NCBI RefSeq assembly: GCF_900167365.1
Contig: NZ_FUXL01000007.1
Coordinates: 1-64,000 of the forward strand
Source of the DNA: Consotaella salsifontis
Lineage (GTDB): Bacteria; Pseudomonadota; Alphaproteobacteria; Rhizobiales; Rhizobiaceae
Length of the DNA: 64,000 nucleotides
Direction: 5' to 3'
Part shown: piece by piece, positions 9,505 to 17,802 of the stretch
Numbering within the stretch: the first letter of the stretch is position 1
How the letters are laid out: every line of letters starts with the position of its first letter
The notes under the pieces: generated by a model
The model's input: the letters and a program-made list of their open reading frames with translations, nothing else
The model's database searches: none
Told to the model about the DNA's origin: nothing
Program-made: the position numbers and the translations under genes

Positions 9505-10487
9505 GAAGCGCCAGCTGCAAACTGGCCAACGGCTATCGGGGTGTTCTCGCGGCGCTGTTGCTCTCCGCCTCGGCACTGGCTGGCTGCGCCACGGCGCAGA
9601 AGCCGCCGGCGATCGCCTATGACGACGACGCACCGCCTTTGCCGCCGGCACCACCTATCGCGCCGGACAAAACGCGCAAGCCGCTGCACGTGCCGCCGGC
9701 CTGGACGCCGAGCCATGGCGGGGCCAGCGACGCCAAGGATCCGCCCGCGCGAGTGGAACTTGCCAACGCCGCTGCCCGTGTCGAACCGCGCCGCGGCGGC
9801 TATTACAACGCCATCCAGATCTATCCCTACAGCGAAGGCGCACTCTACCAGGTCTACGCCGCGCCGGGAGAGATCACCGATATCGCGCTCGAGCCCGGCA
9901 AGATCCTCGCCGGCTCCGGCCCGATCGCCGCCGGCGACACTGCCCGCTGGATCATCGGCGACACCACAAGCGGCACCGGCGAGAGCGAGCAGACGCATGT
10001 GTTGGTGAAGCCGACACGGCCGGACATCGCCACCAATCTCGTCATCAACACCGACCGGCGCACCTATCTGATCGAGCTTTCCTCGCGCGAGAAGCCTTAC
10101 ATGCCGGCCGTCGCCTGGGCTTATCCGCGCTCGGCGGCAAAGCAGGTTGCAACGGCGCCCACCACGCCCGTTCTGCCGACGATGGCGATGCGGCGCTATC
10201 GCTATGCGCTCTCCGGCGACAGCCCGCCGTGGCGGCCTGTCACGGTCTATGACGATGGACGCCGGGTCTATGTCGAATTCCCGCGGGGCATTGTCCAGGG
10301 CGAGATGCCGCCGCTCTTCGTCACCGGGCCTGACGGCGAGCCGCAGCTCGCCAACACCCGCGTCTTCGGCAACGTCCTCATCGTCGACCGCCTGTTCGGC
10401 GCTGCGGAACTGCGCCTTGGCGGCAAGCATCAGCAGACCGTCCGCATTCTCCGGGTCGATGGGATCCGCAGCGAGGGCCGGGTCTGA
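9501..10487 (+). CDS. trbG: Conjugal transfer protein TrbG (VirB9 family)
   Basis: TrbG is a periplasmic protein that forms the outer-membrane core complex with TrbI. The 328-residue product has a signal segment ending in a lipobox-like ALAGC near residue 27, so it may be lipid-anchored. It then has a Pro-rich linker, an N-terminal VirB9 domain (IQIYPYSEGALYQVYAAPG near 95-113) and the C-terminal domain with WRPVTVYDDGRRVYVEFP near 243-260. The start overlaps trbF and the stop overlaps trbI. Confidence 0.93.
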   Translation: MRSASCKLANGYRGVLAALLLSASALAGCATAQKPPAIAYDDDAPPLPPAPPIAPDKTRKPLHVPPAWTPSHGGASDAKDPPARVELANAAARVEPRRGGYYNAIQIYPYSEGALYQVYAAPGEITDIALEPGKILAGSGPIAAGDTARWIIGDTTSGTGESEQTHVLVKPTRPDIATNLVINTDRRTYLIELSSREKPYMPAVAWAYPRSAAKQVATAPTTPVLPTMAMRRYRYALSGDSPPWRPVTVYDDGRRVYVEFPRGIVQGEMPPLFVTGPDGEPQLANTRVFGNVLIVDRLFGAAELRLGGKHQQTVRILRVDGIRSEGRV

Positions 10488-11638
10488 TGAGCGATCCGAC
10501 CGACCGTCCCGCCGCGAACGACAGGGAGAGCTCGGCACAGGCGTTTCGCCTGCGTCCGGCCCCGCCGCGCGTGACTCGCCTGTCGCGCAAGGTTCTCACC
10601 ACCCTCGGCCTCGGCGCGGGTCTCCTGGTCGGCGGCGCACTCGTCTACGCCCTGCAGGGGCAGCACCGTTCGAACGCGCCATCGGAGGCGCTGACCACCG
10701 ATCGCCAGCCGACCCCGGACGGGCTGCGCAGTCTGCCGTCCGATTACACGCAGGTCCCGAAGCTCGGGCCCCCGCTGCCCGGCGATCTCGGACGTCCGAT
10801 CGTTCGCGCCCGCGACGAGGGCAAGCCGGTGCCGGCCCCGGCCGTGCCCGGCGCGACCCGCGAGGAGCAGCGGCAGGCGCAGGAACAGGAGGCGGCCCTC
10901 ACCAGTCGCCTGTTCGTCGCCCAGCAAGGGGGCCGTGGAGCAGCAGGAAGCGACGGAGGAGCAGCATCCGCGGCAGAGAATGCCGGCTTGCCGCTTGATC
11001 AGGATCGGCAGTTCGCCTTCGTCAACGCCCCGGCCGATCACCGCACCGTCTCGGCCGAGCGACTGGCCGCTCCCGCAAGCCCCTACGTCCTCCAGGCCGG
11101 TGCTGTCATTGCCGCCGCGCTCGTCACCGGCATCCGCTCCGATCTGCCCGGCCAGATCACCGCCCAGGTGACGGAGAACGTCTTCGACAGCCCCACCGGC
11201 CGCTTCCTGCTCATCCCCCAGGGAACGCGCCTGATCGGCACCTACGATCACGGTGTCGAGTTCGGCCAGCGGCGCATCCTGCTGGTCTGGAACCGGCTGA
11301 TCCTGCCGAACGGCAAGTCGATCGTTCTCGAACGTCTGCCAGGTGCCGACACCCAAGGCTATGCCGGTCTCGAAGACGGCGTCGACCACCATTGGTGGGA
11401 CCTCGCCAAGGCCGCCGGCCTCTCGACCCTCCTCGGCGTCGGCGCGGAGCTCGCGACCGACGATGACGATCGCCTCGTCCAGGCGATCCAGAACGGCGCT
11501 GAGGACACCGTCAACGACGCCGGCCAGGAAATCATCCGCCGCGAACTCGACGTCGCCCCGACGCTCACCATCCGCCCCGGCTTCCCCGTCCGCATCATCG
11601 TCACCCGCGATCTCGTGCTTGAGCCCTACGGCAGTTGA
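10487..11638 (+). CDS. trbI: Conjugal transfer protein TrbI (VirB10 family)
   Basis: TrbI spans inner and outer membranes and opens the channel. The 383-residue product has a cytoplasmic N-terminus, one membrane segment at about residues 38-58, a Pro-rich periplasmic stretch, and the VirB10 C-terminal barrel with LQAGAVIAAALVTGIRSDLP near 203-222 and LLIPQGTRLIGTYD near 241-254. It is the last of the canonical trb genes; a DUF2274 gene follows after 54 bases. Confidence 0.93.
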   Translation: MSDPTDRPAANDRESSAQAFRLRPAPPRVTRLSRKVLTTLGLGAGLLVGGALVYALQGQHRSNAPSEALTTDRQPTPDGLRSLPSDYTQVPKLGPPLPGDLGRPIVRARDEGKPVPAPAVPGATREEQRQAQEQEAALTSRLFVAQQGGRGAAGSDGGAASAAENAGLPLDQDRQFAFVNAPADHRTVSAERLAAPASPYVLQAGAVIAAALVTGIRSDLPGQITAQVTENVFDSPTGRFLLIPQGTRLIGTYDHGVEFGQRRILLVWNRLILPNGKSIVLERLPGADTQGYAGLEDGVDHHWWDLAKAAGLSTLLGVGAELATDDDDRLVQAIQNGAEDTVNDAGQEIIRRELDVAPTLTIRPGFPVRIIVTRDLVLEPYGS

Positions 11639-11692
11639 TCCCACAGCCGCACGGCACTGCTGCGCCGATCGCAAAATCGGAAAGGCATACCC

Positions 11693-11914
11693 ATGGTCAA
11701 GCTGAAGCTCGGTCCCCTGGCTGACGAGAAGCCCGTCAAGGTCACGCTGGAGCTTCCCGCCAGCCTACACCGCGACCTGGCCGCCTATGCCGAGATCCTC
11801 GCTCACGAGACCGGGCAGCCTGCCGCTGATCCCGTCCGCCTCATCGTCCCCATGCTCCAGCGCTTCATCGCAACCGATCGCGGATTTGCGAGGGCACGGA
11901 AGGTTAACCGTTAG
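11693..11914 (+). CDS. DUF2274 domain protein
   Basis: This 73-residue protein matches the small DUF2274 family that regularly closes trb operons in alpha- and betaproteobacterial integrative elements. Typical features are the opening KLKLGPLADEKPVKVTLELP and a helical remainder with RLIVPMLQRFIATDRGFARA. The pattern (strand followed by two helices) recalls a ribbon-helix-helix fold, so it may bind DNA; this is not proven for the family. Its last 4 bases overlap the 3' end of the convergent LysR gene. Confidence 0.82.
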   Translation: MVKLKLGPLADEKPVKVTLELPASLHRDLAAYAEILAHETGQPAADPVRLIVPMLQRFIATDRGFARARKVNR

Positions 11915-12879
11915 GCGACGCGATGCGTCCAGTCGGAGCTTCCAGGCCGGACGCGGCCAGCGAGAACATGCGCCAGACTGATGAAGCGCCGCAGAGCAGG
12001 ATTGTCGTTCTTCGGAGACCAAACAGCGCTCATCGGCATCATGTCCTCCGGATTCGTCAGCGGGCGCAGCACCACATTTGGCAGCTTTGCCGCAGCTACG
12101 GCCTCCGAGACCACGGTAATACCTTGACCCAGTCCGACGAGGTTCAGAAGTGTGCCGAGCCGCACTGCTTGAAATTCGATGCTTGGATATGTGCTGTAGT
12201 CGCTAGCTCGTCGGACAATGTAGTCGTGGACCTCCGGACCAGGCGGGAAATGGCTGACGATGAAACGCTCGCTGTGGAGATCGGACCAGTCGAGCCTCCT
12301 GCGGCTTGCCAAGCGATGATCTCGAGGCATCGCGAGATGAAGTCGCTCCTGCCACAGTTCTGCGGTTTCGCAGCCTCGCACGACGCTCGCACCGGTCAGA
12401 AATGCGATGTCTAAAGCGCGGGATCGAATGGCCGCGAGTTGATCGCGCCGGCTTGCATCATGAATGTCGACCGAAATAGCGGGCTGCTCCAGAGCGTGTG
12501 CGGCCAGGAGGCCTCGCAGAAAGCCGCCAGCCAGCGAAGTGAGAACACCAATTCTGAGCCTGCCGATCTCTCCACGCCCCGCCGCTGCGGCTGTCTTCCT
12601 TGCTCGCTCGATCTGAGCCAATGCGATAGCTACTTCGTTCTGGAAACATCTTCCTGCGTTCGTCAGGCGTACGCCAGAAGTCTTCCGCTCGAACAACGCC
12701 ACGCCAAGATTATCTTCAAGATGTCGGATGGCGCGGCTTACACTCGATGGGCGTACGCCAAGAGCGCGAGCTGCTTCCCGAAAACTTCCGACCTTCGCTA
12801 CCGAAAGAAGGAATATGAGATATTTTTCATTAAAAGATTCGCTGAAATTACTAGTCATTCTATTTTCCGCGACGATCAT
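11911..12879 (-). CDS. LysR-family transcriptional regulator
   Basis: This 322-residue protein has an N-terminal winged helix-turn-helix at about residues 17-76 (FREAARALGVRPSSVSRAI, then LFERKTSGVRLTNAG) and a substrate-binding-like effector domain (IGVLTSLAGGFLRGLLAAHAL onward). Start codons at residue 1 and residue 8 are both possible. It converges on the DUF2274 gene with a 4-base overlap. Its base composition is less GC-rich than the trb genes, and its upstream region is clearly AT-rich. LysR genes are frequent next to trb/DUF2274 modules. The target is unknown, as no divergent partner gene survives upstream. Confidence 0.85.
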   Translation of the reverse strand: MIVAENRMTSNFSESFNEKYLIFLLSVAKVGSFREAARALGVRPSSVSRAIRHLEDNLGVALFERKTSGVRLTNAGRCFQNEVAIALAQIERARKTAAAAGRGEIGRLRIGVLTSLAGGFLRGLLAAHALEQPAISVDIHDASRRDQLAAIRSRALDIAFLTGASVVRGCETAELWQERLHLAMPRDHRLASRRRLDWSDLHSERFIVSHFPPGPEVHDYIVRRASDYSTYPSIEFQAVRLGTLLNLVGLGQGITVVSEAVAAAKLPNVVLRPLTNPEDMMPMSAVWSPKNDNPALRRFISLAHVLAGRVRPGSSDWTHRVA

Positions 12880-13364
12880 AGTGGTATAATGTATTTCTAC
12901 AAAATAATTCTATTGCATATCTATTATAATTCCGTGTGATGATTATCAGAAAACATATAAATCATTGTTTCCGAAAAAATACAGTTATTATTTGACGAAT
13001 CTGGATTCGCTAACCTCGTTCCAACTTCGTCGCCTGGCAGTGGCGGAGAGATTAGCGCCGCTGGCGGAAGGGAGTCATCTTGTACATTTTCAGAGGCCAA
13101 GAAGGGCTCCGTGATCGGGATTATAATGCATTTAGAAGGTTTCTAAATATAAATCCTAATTCTGGAAGTGCCAATCTAGCTCTAACCACCCGGCGGAAGC
13201 ATAGCCGCAATCAACTGAGATTCGAAGCCGGCGGCCGATCGACGAGAATGGGGCGATAATCGAACCACTGCTGCCAAAGCCGAGTGGACACGGAAGGTCG
13301 CCGAAGCAGCTCATGCGGGAGATCGTGAACGCCATCTCCAGTCTGCTACGTGAGCGGCATTGCG
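12880..13364. other. AT-rich non-coding stretch with inverted repeat
   Basis: No convincing gene is seen in these 485 bases. The first 140 bases are much richer in A+T than the rest of the window and must hold the promoter of the LysR gene. A perfect 8-bp inverted repeat (ATTTAGAA, 3-base spacer, TTCTAAAT) lies at 13130-13148, with partly symmetric flanks of the form GGATT...AATCC. It could be an operator or a weak terminator; there is no T-run on either side. Confidence 0.45.
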
Positions 13365-13581
13365 TCTCGTCATCCACCTCCGCAAGTCCGAGAATGCTGT
13401 CCATGATGCCCGCCACATTGGCCAAAACGTCGATCTTCCCATCTGTCGCGGTCATCACCGCGTCGACATTTGCGGGATTAGTCAGGTCGGCGGCGACAGG
13501 TACGATCTTGTTACCTGCGTTAGCCTGCACTTCAGCAATTAGGGAAGAAGGGTGATCGGACCTCGGATCGATGCCGACCAC
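13365..13581 (-). pseudogene. Fragment of a short-chain dehydrogenase/reductase gene
   Basis: About 72 codons on the minus strand encode an internal SDR piece: the region after the first beta-alpha unit (VGIDPRSDHPSSLIAEV), the VAADLTNP turn that binds the adenine, and a VLANVAGIMDS stretch equivalent to the NNAG motif, ending at AEVDDET. The N-terminal TGxxxGIG cofactor motif and the whole catalytic YxxxK half are missing. After DDET the frame runs into unrelated sequence. The fragment is therefore a decayed remnant truncated at both ends. It lies in a junction between the conjugation module and the envelope genes. Confidence 0.6.
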
Positions 13582-13689
13582 CTACGAATTCATTATCGAC
13601 GGACCGGTTTCACGGCCGGATCTGCGCAGCAGAATCAAGGCGCAATTTCTCTTCGCCTCTTTATCGATAGAACCGATGGCTGTATTGCG

Positions 13690-14400
13690 TCAATTGAAGC
13701 GATACGACACTTTCGCCCAGACCGTATGGAAGTCCAGATCGCTGCTGCTCTTGAAGTCGACGTCCCCGGCACCGCCGTCGACATCGAAGTCGTGGTCGCC
13801 GAGGTTGGTATAGAGATATTCGACACCGAGCGACAGGTTCGGTGTGGCGAGGAACTCAACACCGCCGCCGACCGTATAGCCAAAGTCGTCGCTGTCGCTG
13901 TGAACGTCGTATCCGGCATCTTCGAGAGCGCTCGCAGCCGAATCATCGACGTTGGCATAGGCCAGTCCACCGGTGCCATAGATAAGCGCCCGGTCCCACG
14001 CCACGCCGGCCTTCAGGCGCGCCGTGCCAAGAAAGTTGATCTCCTGACCTGCGGTGACCGAACCGATGGTTGTACCTGCATTGTTCGTGACGTCGTACGT
14101 CCGGCTCGTATCTGCGTCCATGTAGCTGAGATCGAGCAGGGCGCCGAAGACAAAGTTGTCCACCTGGTAGTCATAGCCGACATGGACGCCGCCGATGAAC
14201 CCGGCATCGTCGTCACCAGAGTCGTAAACGTCGCCGCCGAAGGCGGCACCGGCCTGGCCGCCGACATAAAAGCCCGTCCAGCTATAGGTGGGCGCGACGA
14301 CCACCGGAGCCGGAGCCGGCGGCTCGTCGTAGACGAGATCGGCAGCCAGCGCTGGTGTCACAATAACGGTGGAAGCAAGAAGCAAAGCGATGCGTTTCAT
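13690..14400 (-). CDS. Omp25-like outer-membrane beta-barrel protein
   Basis: This 236-residue protein belongs to the Omp25/Omp31 8-stranded barrel family of Hyphomicrobiales. It has a signal peptide (MKRIALLLASTVIVTPALA), cleavage before ADLVYDEP, a Pro-rich spacer and the family hallmark YSWTGFYVGGQAGAAFGG near residues 35-52. Alternating strands end in VWAKVSYRFN. The final residue is Asn rather than the usual C-terminal Phe, a small oddity. An upstream ATG in frame at 14511 would add 37 residues before the signal peptide and is rejected. A perfect palindrome lies 212 bases upstream. Confidence 0.88.
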   Translation of the reverse strand: MKRIALLLASTVIVTPALAADLVYDEPPAPAPVVVAPTYSWTGFYVGGQAGAAFGGDVYDSGDDDAGFIGGVHVGYDYQVDNFVFGALLDLSYMDADTSRTYDVTNNAGTTIGSVTAGQEINFLGTARLKAGVAWDRALIYGTGGLAYANVDDSAASALEDAGYDVHSDSDDFGYTVGGGVEFLATPNLSLGVEYLYTNLGDHDFDVDGGAGDVDFKSSSDLDFHTVWAKVSYRFN

Positions 14401-14611
14401 GTCTATTACTCCATCAGTCGCCGCAGCGACGCTTGTTCCCGTGAAGACGTCCCGCCGAGAGACCCGAAGGCAGGTCGGAGCCGCAAAAATAGCGTAGGCC
14501 CGAAGCACCACGGATAATAGGTACGAGAATGTTCATTTTTCTTGGTGTTGCCGATCCACAACGTCGGCTTGGCCCTCCGACAAAGCCGCACTTCAATCCC
14601 ATCAATGAAAC

Positions 14612-14628
14612 GTTAATGTACCATTAAC
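14612..14628. promoter_or_regulatory. Perfect palindrome GTTAATG-TAC-CATTAAC
   Basis: This is a 7-bp inverted repeat with a 3-base spacer between the end of the patatin gene and the start of the barrel gene. A close relative, TAATGTACCGTTAAC, lies at 15993-16007 just before the patatin gene. Both are upstream of minus-strand genes, so I read them as sites for a shared dimeric regulator. There is no experimental support. Confidence 0.45.
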
Positions 14629-14639
14629 ATTGGCAGTCA

Positions 14640-15965
14640 CTACTCGGCCGATACAAGCCGGGGCTGTCGAGACTCCGCCTGCCGGGAGGGCGGCGCGTCG
14701 GGCAATGGTCGCGTGCGGAAGGCGGTACCGGAGCGTGCCCGCCGGTATCCGTTCTCGAACAGACGCTGCATGAATGCGGTTTGGAACTCGTCGACGAAAT
14801 CGCGGTCTTCGACATCGGGTCCGATCGCAGCGAGATGATAGCCAAATCGATGTTCGCGAGCGAAATTGTACGTGGCGAAAACCTGCGCCTGTTCAGCCGA
14901 GCGAATCAGCGTCGCAACGGCCTGCGAGGCAATGTCCAGAACACTTCCGTCGACCACCTTGAATGGCGGCTCGAGCTTGGCGTTGACCACCAGGTAGAGG
15001 TCGACAGTCTGGCCCGACCATTCGCCGCGATCGTTCACCATCAGGGACTGAGGGATCGTCAAGATCGGCTGGGTCGTTGACCCGTCCACGTGCATTTCCT
15101 CGATCGGAATACCATCGGCGACCGTTTGGATGAAGGCGGGCGCCATGGCGACGGGAACGCTGGCCGAGGCGGCCAGCACCGCCGTGAACAGCGCCACCGC
15201 TCGCGGCCCGCCGGTTACCGCGATCGCTCCCATGTTCCAGGCGATGGCCCGGCCGCTGTCGAGATTGGTGGTCAACACGACGAGGCGGCGCCCTTTGCGA
15301 TATTCCTCTGCGATCCTGGCCAGGAGCGCCTCGTCGACGAATGGGCGGACCATCTGGCGCATCTTGTCTTGCGGAATCAGCCCGTCGCCGAACAGACCCA
15401 TGAAATCGATCTGATCGATCAGGCGTTTTCCGAAGCCTCTTGTATAGATCTTCCGAATCACCGGATCGTAATCCGAGCCGAGAAAGGCAAACGGCGCGAT
15501 CAACGCCCCGGTGCTCACGCCCGAGACGATGTCGAACTGAGGCCGGTCGCCGCGATCGGTCCAGCCACACAGCACGCCGGCCCCGAATGCGCCGCCGGCG
15601 CCGCCGCCCGAGAGTGCCAGAAACGTAAGGCGTCTCTTCCGTTCGATCTTGGAGGGCCTGAAAACTCGCTGATACTCGGCGGGCGACGCATCCAGAGGAA
15701 CTCGGACCGCGGCAAATCCCGGCACGGTGGCGGCTTTCGCCTGTTCTTGCGTAATTGAGCGCGGGGGTGTCGCGCATCCTGCAACCACGACGGCCAGGAG
15801 CAACAGCACGAGCCATTGCAGAAGCACCGGCCGGACCGTCCGACTCCCGATATGATCGTCAGCGGAACCCTGGGGATCGGTCGTTATCGCTGACGGCCGT
15901 CGTCCGTTGCTAGGCCCGTCAAGATGTGAATGCAGGAAGCGGGGCGTATGAGCGTCTGCGAACAA
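14640..15965 (-). CDS. Patatin-like phospholipase, predicted lipoprotein
   Basis: A patatin-family lipid acyl hydrolase of up to 441 residues. The oxyanion motif SGGGAGGAFGAG is at about 119-130, the nucleophile elbow GVSTG at about 148-152 (Ser150) and the catalytic Asp in VDGS at about 294. A hydrophobic segment ends in a lipobox, VVVAGC, with Cys at about 64, so the protein is probably anchored in the outer membrane facing the periplasm. The 45 or so residues before the signal segment are unusual; the real start may be internal, for example a GTG just before LLQWLVLLLL, but no clear ribosome site decides it. Its neighbours are other envelope proteins. The substrate is unknown. Confidence 0.82.
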   Translation of the reverse strand: MFADAHTPRFLHSHLDGPSNGRRPSAITTDPQGSADDHIGSRTVRPVLLQWLVLLLLAVVVAGCATPPRSITQEQAKAATVPGFAAVRVPLDASPAEYQRVFRPSKIERKRRLTFLALSGGGAGGAFGAGVLCGWTDRGDRPQFDIVSGVSTGALIAPFAFLGSDYDPVIRKIYTRGFGKRLIDQIDFMGLFGDGLIPQDKMRQMVRPFVDEALLARIAEEYRKGRRLVVLTTNLDSGRAIAWNMGAIAVTGGPRAVALFTAVLAASASVPVAMAPAFIQTVADGIPIEEMHVDGSTTQPILTIPQSLMVNDRGEWSGQTVDLYLVVNAKLEPPFKVVDGSVLDIASQAVATLIRSAEQAQVFATYNFAREHRFGYHLAAIGPDVEDRDFVDEFQTAFMQRLFENGYRRARSGTAFRTRPLPDAPPSRQAESRQPRLVSAE

Positions 15966-15992
15966 GAGATCCCCGGCGCAACTTTAGTACAC

Positions 15993-16007
15993 TAATGTAC
16001 CGTTAAC
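15993..16007. promoter_or_regulatory. Second copy of TAATGTACCRTTAAC motif
   Basis: TAATGTACCGTTAAC lies 28 bases upstream of the patatin reading frame. It matches the palindrome at 14612-14628 in 14 of 15 positions over the shared core. The left arm is less symmetric here (ACTAATG). It is a candidate operator shared with the barrel gene. Confidence 0.35.
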
Positions 16008-16222
16008 GGCCGTGGACGCTCGGAGCAATACCCGAAAATTCTAGCGTGTCCGCTCCCGCCGTCATCGACGACGATCACACGCCCCCCGTGACCGCAGAAT
16101 CATAGGAGGTCGAGAGGAGAAAGGCTTAGCTTTGATTTCGAGAGAACCGCGCTACCCAGCCGCCACATCGAAACGATCGGCGACCGATCCGTCGGCAGCA
16201 ATCATATCATCCGGGGCTACGC

Positions 16223-17485
16223 TCAGTCGCCGCCCGCTTGATTCTCTATCGCTTTGGCGGAGCGATCGATTCGGATGCTGTCATCGAGCGGATCGATGCT
16301 GATCTCGTCAGGTAAGACGGCCAGGGGTTCGTCGAGCAGACCGAGGAAGCCTGCGTCCACGTCTACGATGAATGTCTCGATCCGTGCGGTCGTCAACGAC
16401 ACGAGGAGGTCGCCCACCTCGCCGATCTCCTCCCCGTTTCGAGCCTTTACTTTACGTCCGAGCAATTCCTTGACGGAGAGCTTGTCCGGGCTCACTGATA
16501 GTGCCTCTTCCCGTCCCTTGTCGGTGACGTTGGACTCCGGCTCTGTGCGCCCGGTCTGCGTCTGGGGTTTCGTCCTCTCGATCACGGCCAGATGCTCGCC
16601 GGGCCCGCCTTCGCCGACGATCTTTCTCGCCGGCGTTTCGTCGAGCGTGGACGGCGTGGACGGATCCACGACCGGTGAGGCGTTGCCGAAGCGTCCCGGG
16701 GCCTTCGCCATCTGTCCACCAGCTTCCGATCGCTCGGAAGCCTCTCGACCGACGGTGGCGGCATCGTCATCGCCCGTCAGCGGTCCGTCCTTCGACGATC
16801 CGGTCTGCGCAACACCCACATCGCGCTGCACGGGCAGAGCACCCGCCGGCGCAGTCCCGGCCGAACCGCGGCTCGGCTGCGCGCCGATGTCGACGATCTG
16901 CTCCGCCGGTCCCAGCTCCTCGAAGTCGGACGGCAGCAGAACCGTATCGATGGCCTGCACGATCCCGTTGTCGGCCCGTAGTTCGACGGGCAGGACCCGC
17001 GCCTCCGTCTGCTCGCGGCGCTTCACCACGGCAGAGGGATCCATGACCGCATCGGCCGGCGCCAAACGCACAGTCAGCGCACCATCGGTGTAGGTCGCCA
17101 CCAGCCGACCGCCGCTCATCGGATGCAACTGGACCGGGATGTTGTTCTGTTCGTAGGCATGGCCAGGGACCACGTGCAGGCCAAGTATCGCTTTGAGCTC
17201 AGCGGCATGCGCCAGGTCCAGCAGGGCCTGGCGCATCGCCGCCGGTAGGCGGCGGAATGCCTCGTCGGTCGGCGCGAAGACGGTCATCGGGCCGTCGCCA
17301 TGCAGCACGTCAGTGATGCCGGCGGTGTCGAGCGCCTTGACGAAGGTATCAAAGCGCCCGTCCCGGGCCGCGACGGCCACGACATCGGCGGCCGCACCGG
17401 TGCCGGCCCCCGGTCCTGCCAGCAGCCCGGCCAAGACGAGGGCCGCCAGACACTGTCGCCAGACGTGAATATGTCGAACGGTCAT
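16223..17485 (-). CDS. Secreted fasciclin domain / PRC-barrel fusion protein
   Basis: This 420-residue exported protein has a signal peptide (RQCLAALVLAGLLAGPGAG; cleavage near residue 30). It is followed by a fasciclin domain at about 32-165 with the FVKALDTAGI and MTVFAPTDEAFRRLP hallmarks and the closing IVQAIDTVLLP. A polar, low-complexity linker spans about 170-330, and a PRC-barrel domain about 335-412 (VKARNGEEIGEVGDLLVS, IETFIVDVDAGFLG, ISIDPLDDSI). Fasciclin domains mediate adhesion; PRC barrels are small beta domains found in surface and stress proteins. The combination is uncommon. I chose the ATG at 17485 because it precedes the signal peptide and follows GAGAGATAATC; longer starts add an unlikely 90 residues. 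A stress-type promoter may lie upstream. Confidence 0.82.
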   Translation of the reverse strand: MTVRHIHVWRQCLAALVLAGLLAGPGAGTGAAADVVAVAARDGRFDTFVKALDTAGITDVLHGDGPMTVFAPTDEAFRRLPAAMRQALLDLAHAAELKAILGLHVVPGHAYEQNNIPVQLHPMSGGRLVATYTDGALTVRLAPADAVMDPSAVVKRREQTEARVLPVELRADNGIVQAIDTVLLPSDFEELGPAEQIVDIGAQPSRGSAGTAPAGALPVQRDVGVAQTGSSKDGPLTGDDDAATVGREASERSEAGGQMAKAPGRFGNASPVVDPSTPSTLDETPARKIVGEGGPGEHLAVIERTKPQTQTGRTEPESNVTDKGREEALSVSPDKLSVKELLGRKVKARNGEEIGEVGDLLVSLTTARIETFIVDVDAGFLGLLDEPLAVLPDEISIDPLDDSIRIDRSAKAIENQAGGD

Positions 17486-17668
17486 GATTATCTCTCGTTT
17501 GCGCATTCGCTTCCTCGCCGGGACCCCGACGCTCGATCCGAGCACCGCGAGTTTTCCTCGAAAGTCCCGGCACAATCTCGGTACGTTCCAGTCGCGGGAT
17601 CGCTCGGGCCACCCGCGTACGGCACCGTCGCCGCCGAAGATCGACCTATGGAAAAATCCTATTGCCTT

Positions 17669-17702
17669 AACTGAAAGGGTACGGATATGTTCCGTTACCT
17701 TT
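17669..17702 (-). promoter_or_regulatory. Candidate EcfG-type promoter overlapping an inverted repeat
   Basis: On the minus strand GGAAC, 16 bases, then AGTT fits the alphaproteobacterial general stress promoter (GGAAC-N16/17-CGTT) with one mismatch, 184 bases before the fasciclin gene. The same bases form a 12-bp inverted repeat with 10 matching pairs (arms 17674-17685 and 17691-17702, spacer TATGT). The site sits in the 317-base gap between the divergent fasciclin and hydrolase genes, where nothing else is seen. Confidence 0.4.
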
Positions 17703-17802
17703 AGCCTCGCGGATGGGATTTTCCGTATATCGTCACTTCCGGCGACATCGCCCACCTGGACTTCGCTCCCGAGTTCTCAAGACCAGTCAACCGAAAGATC
17801 CC

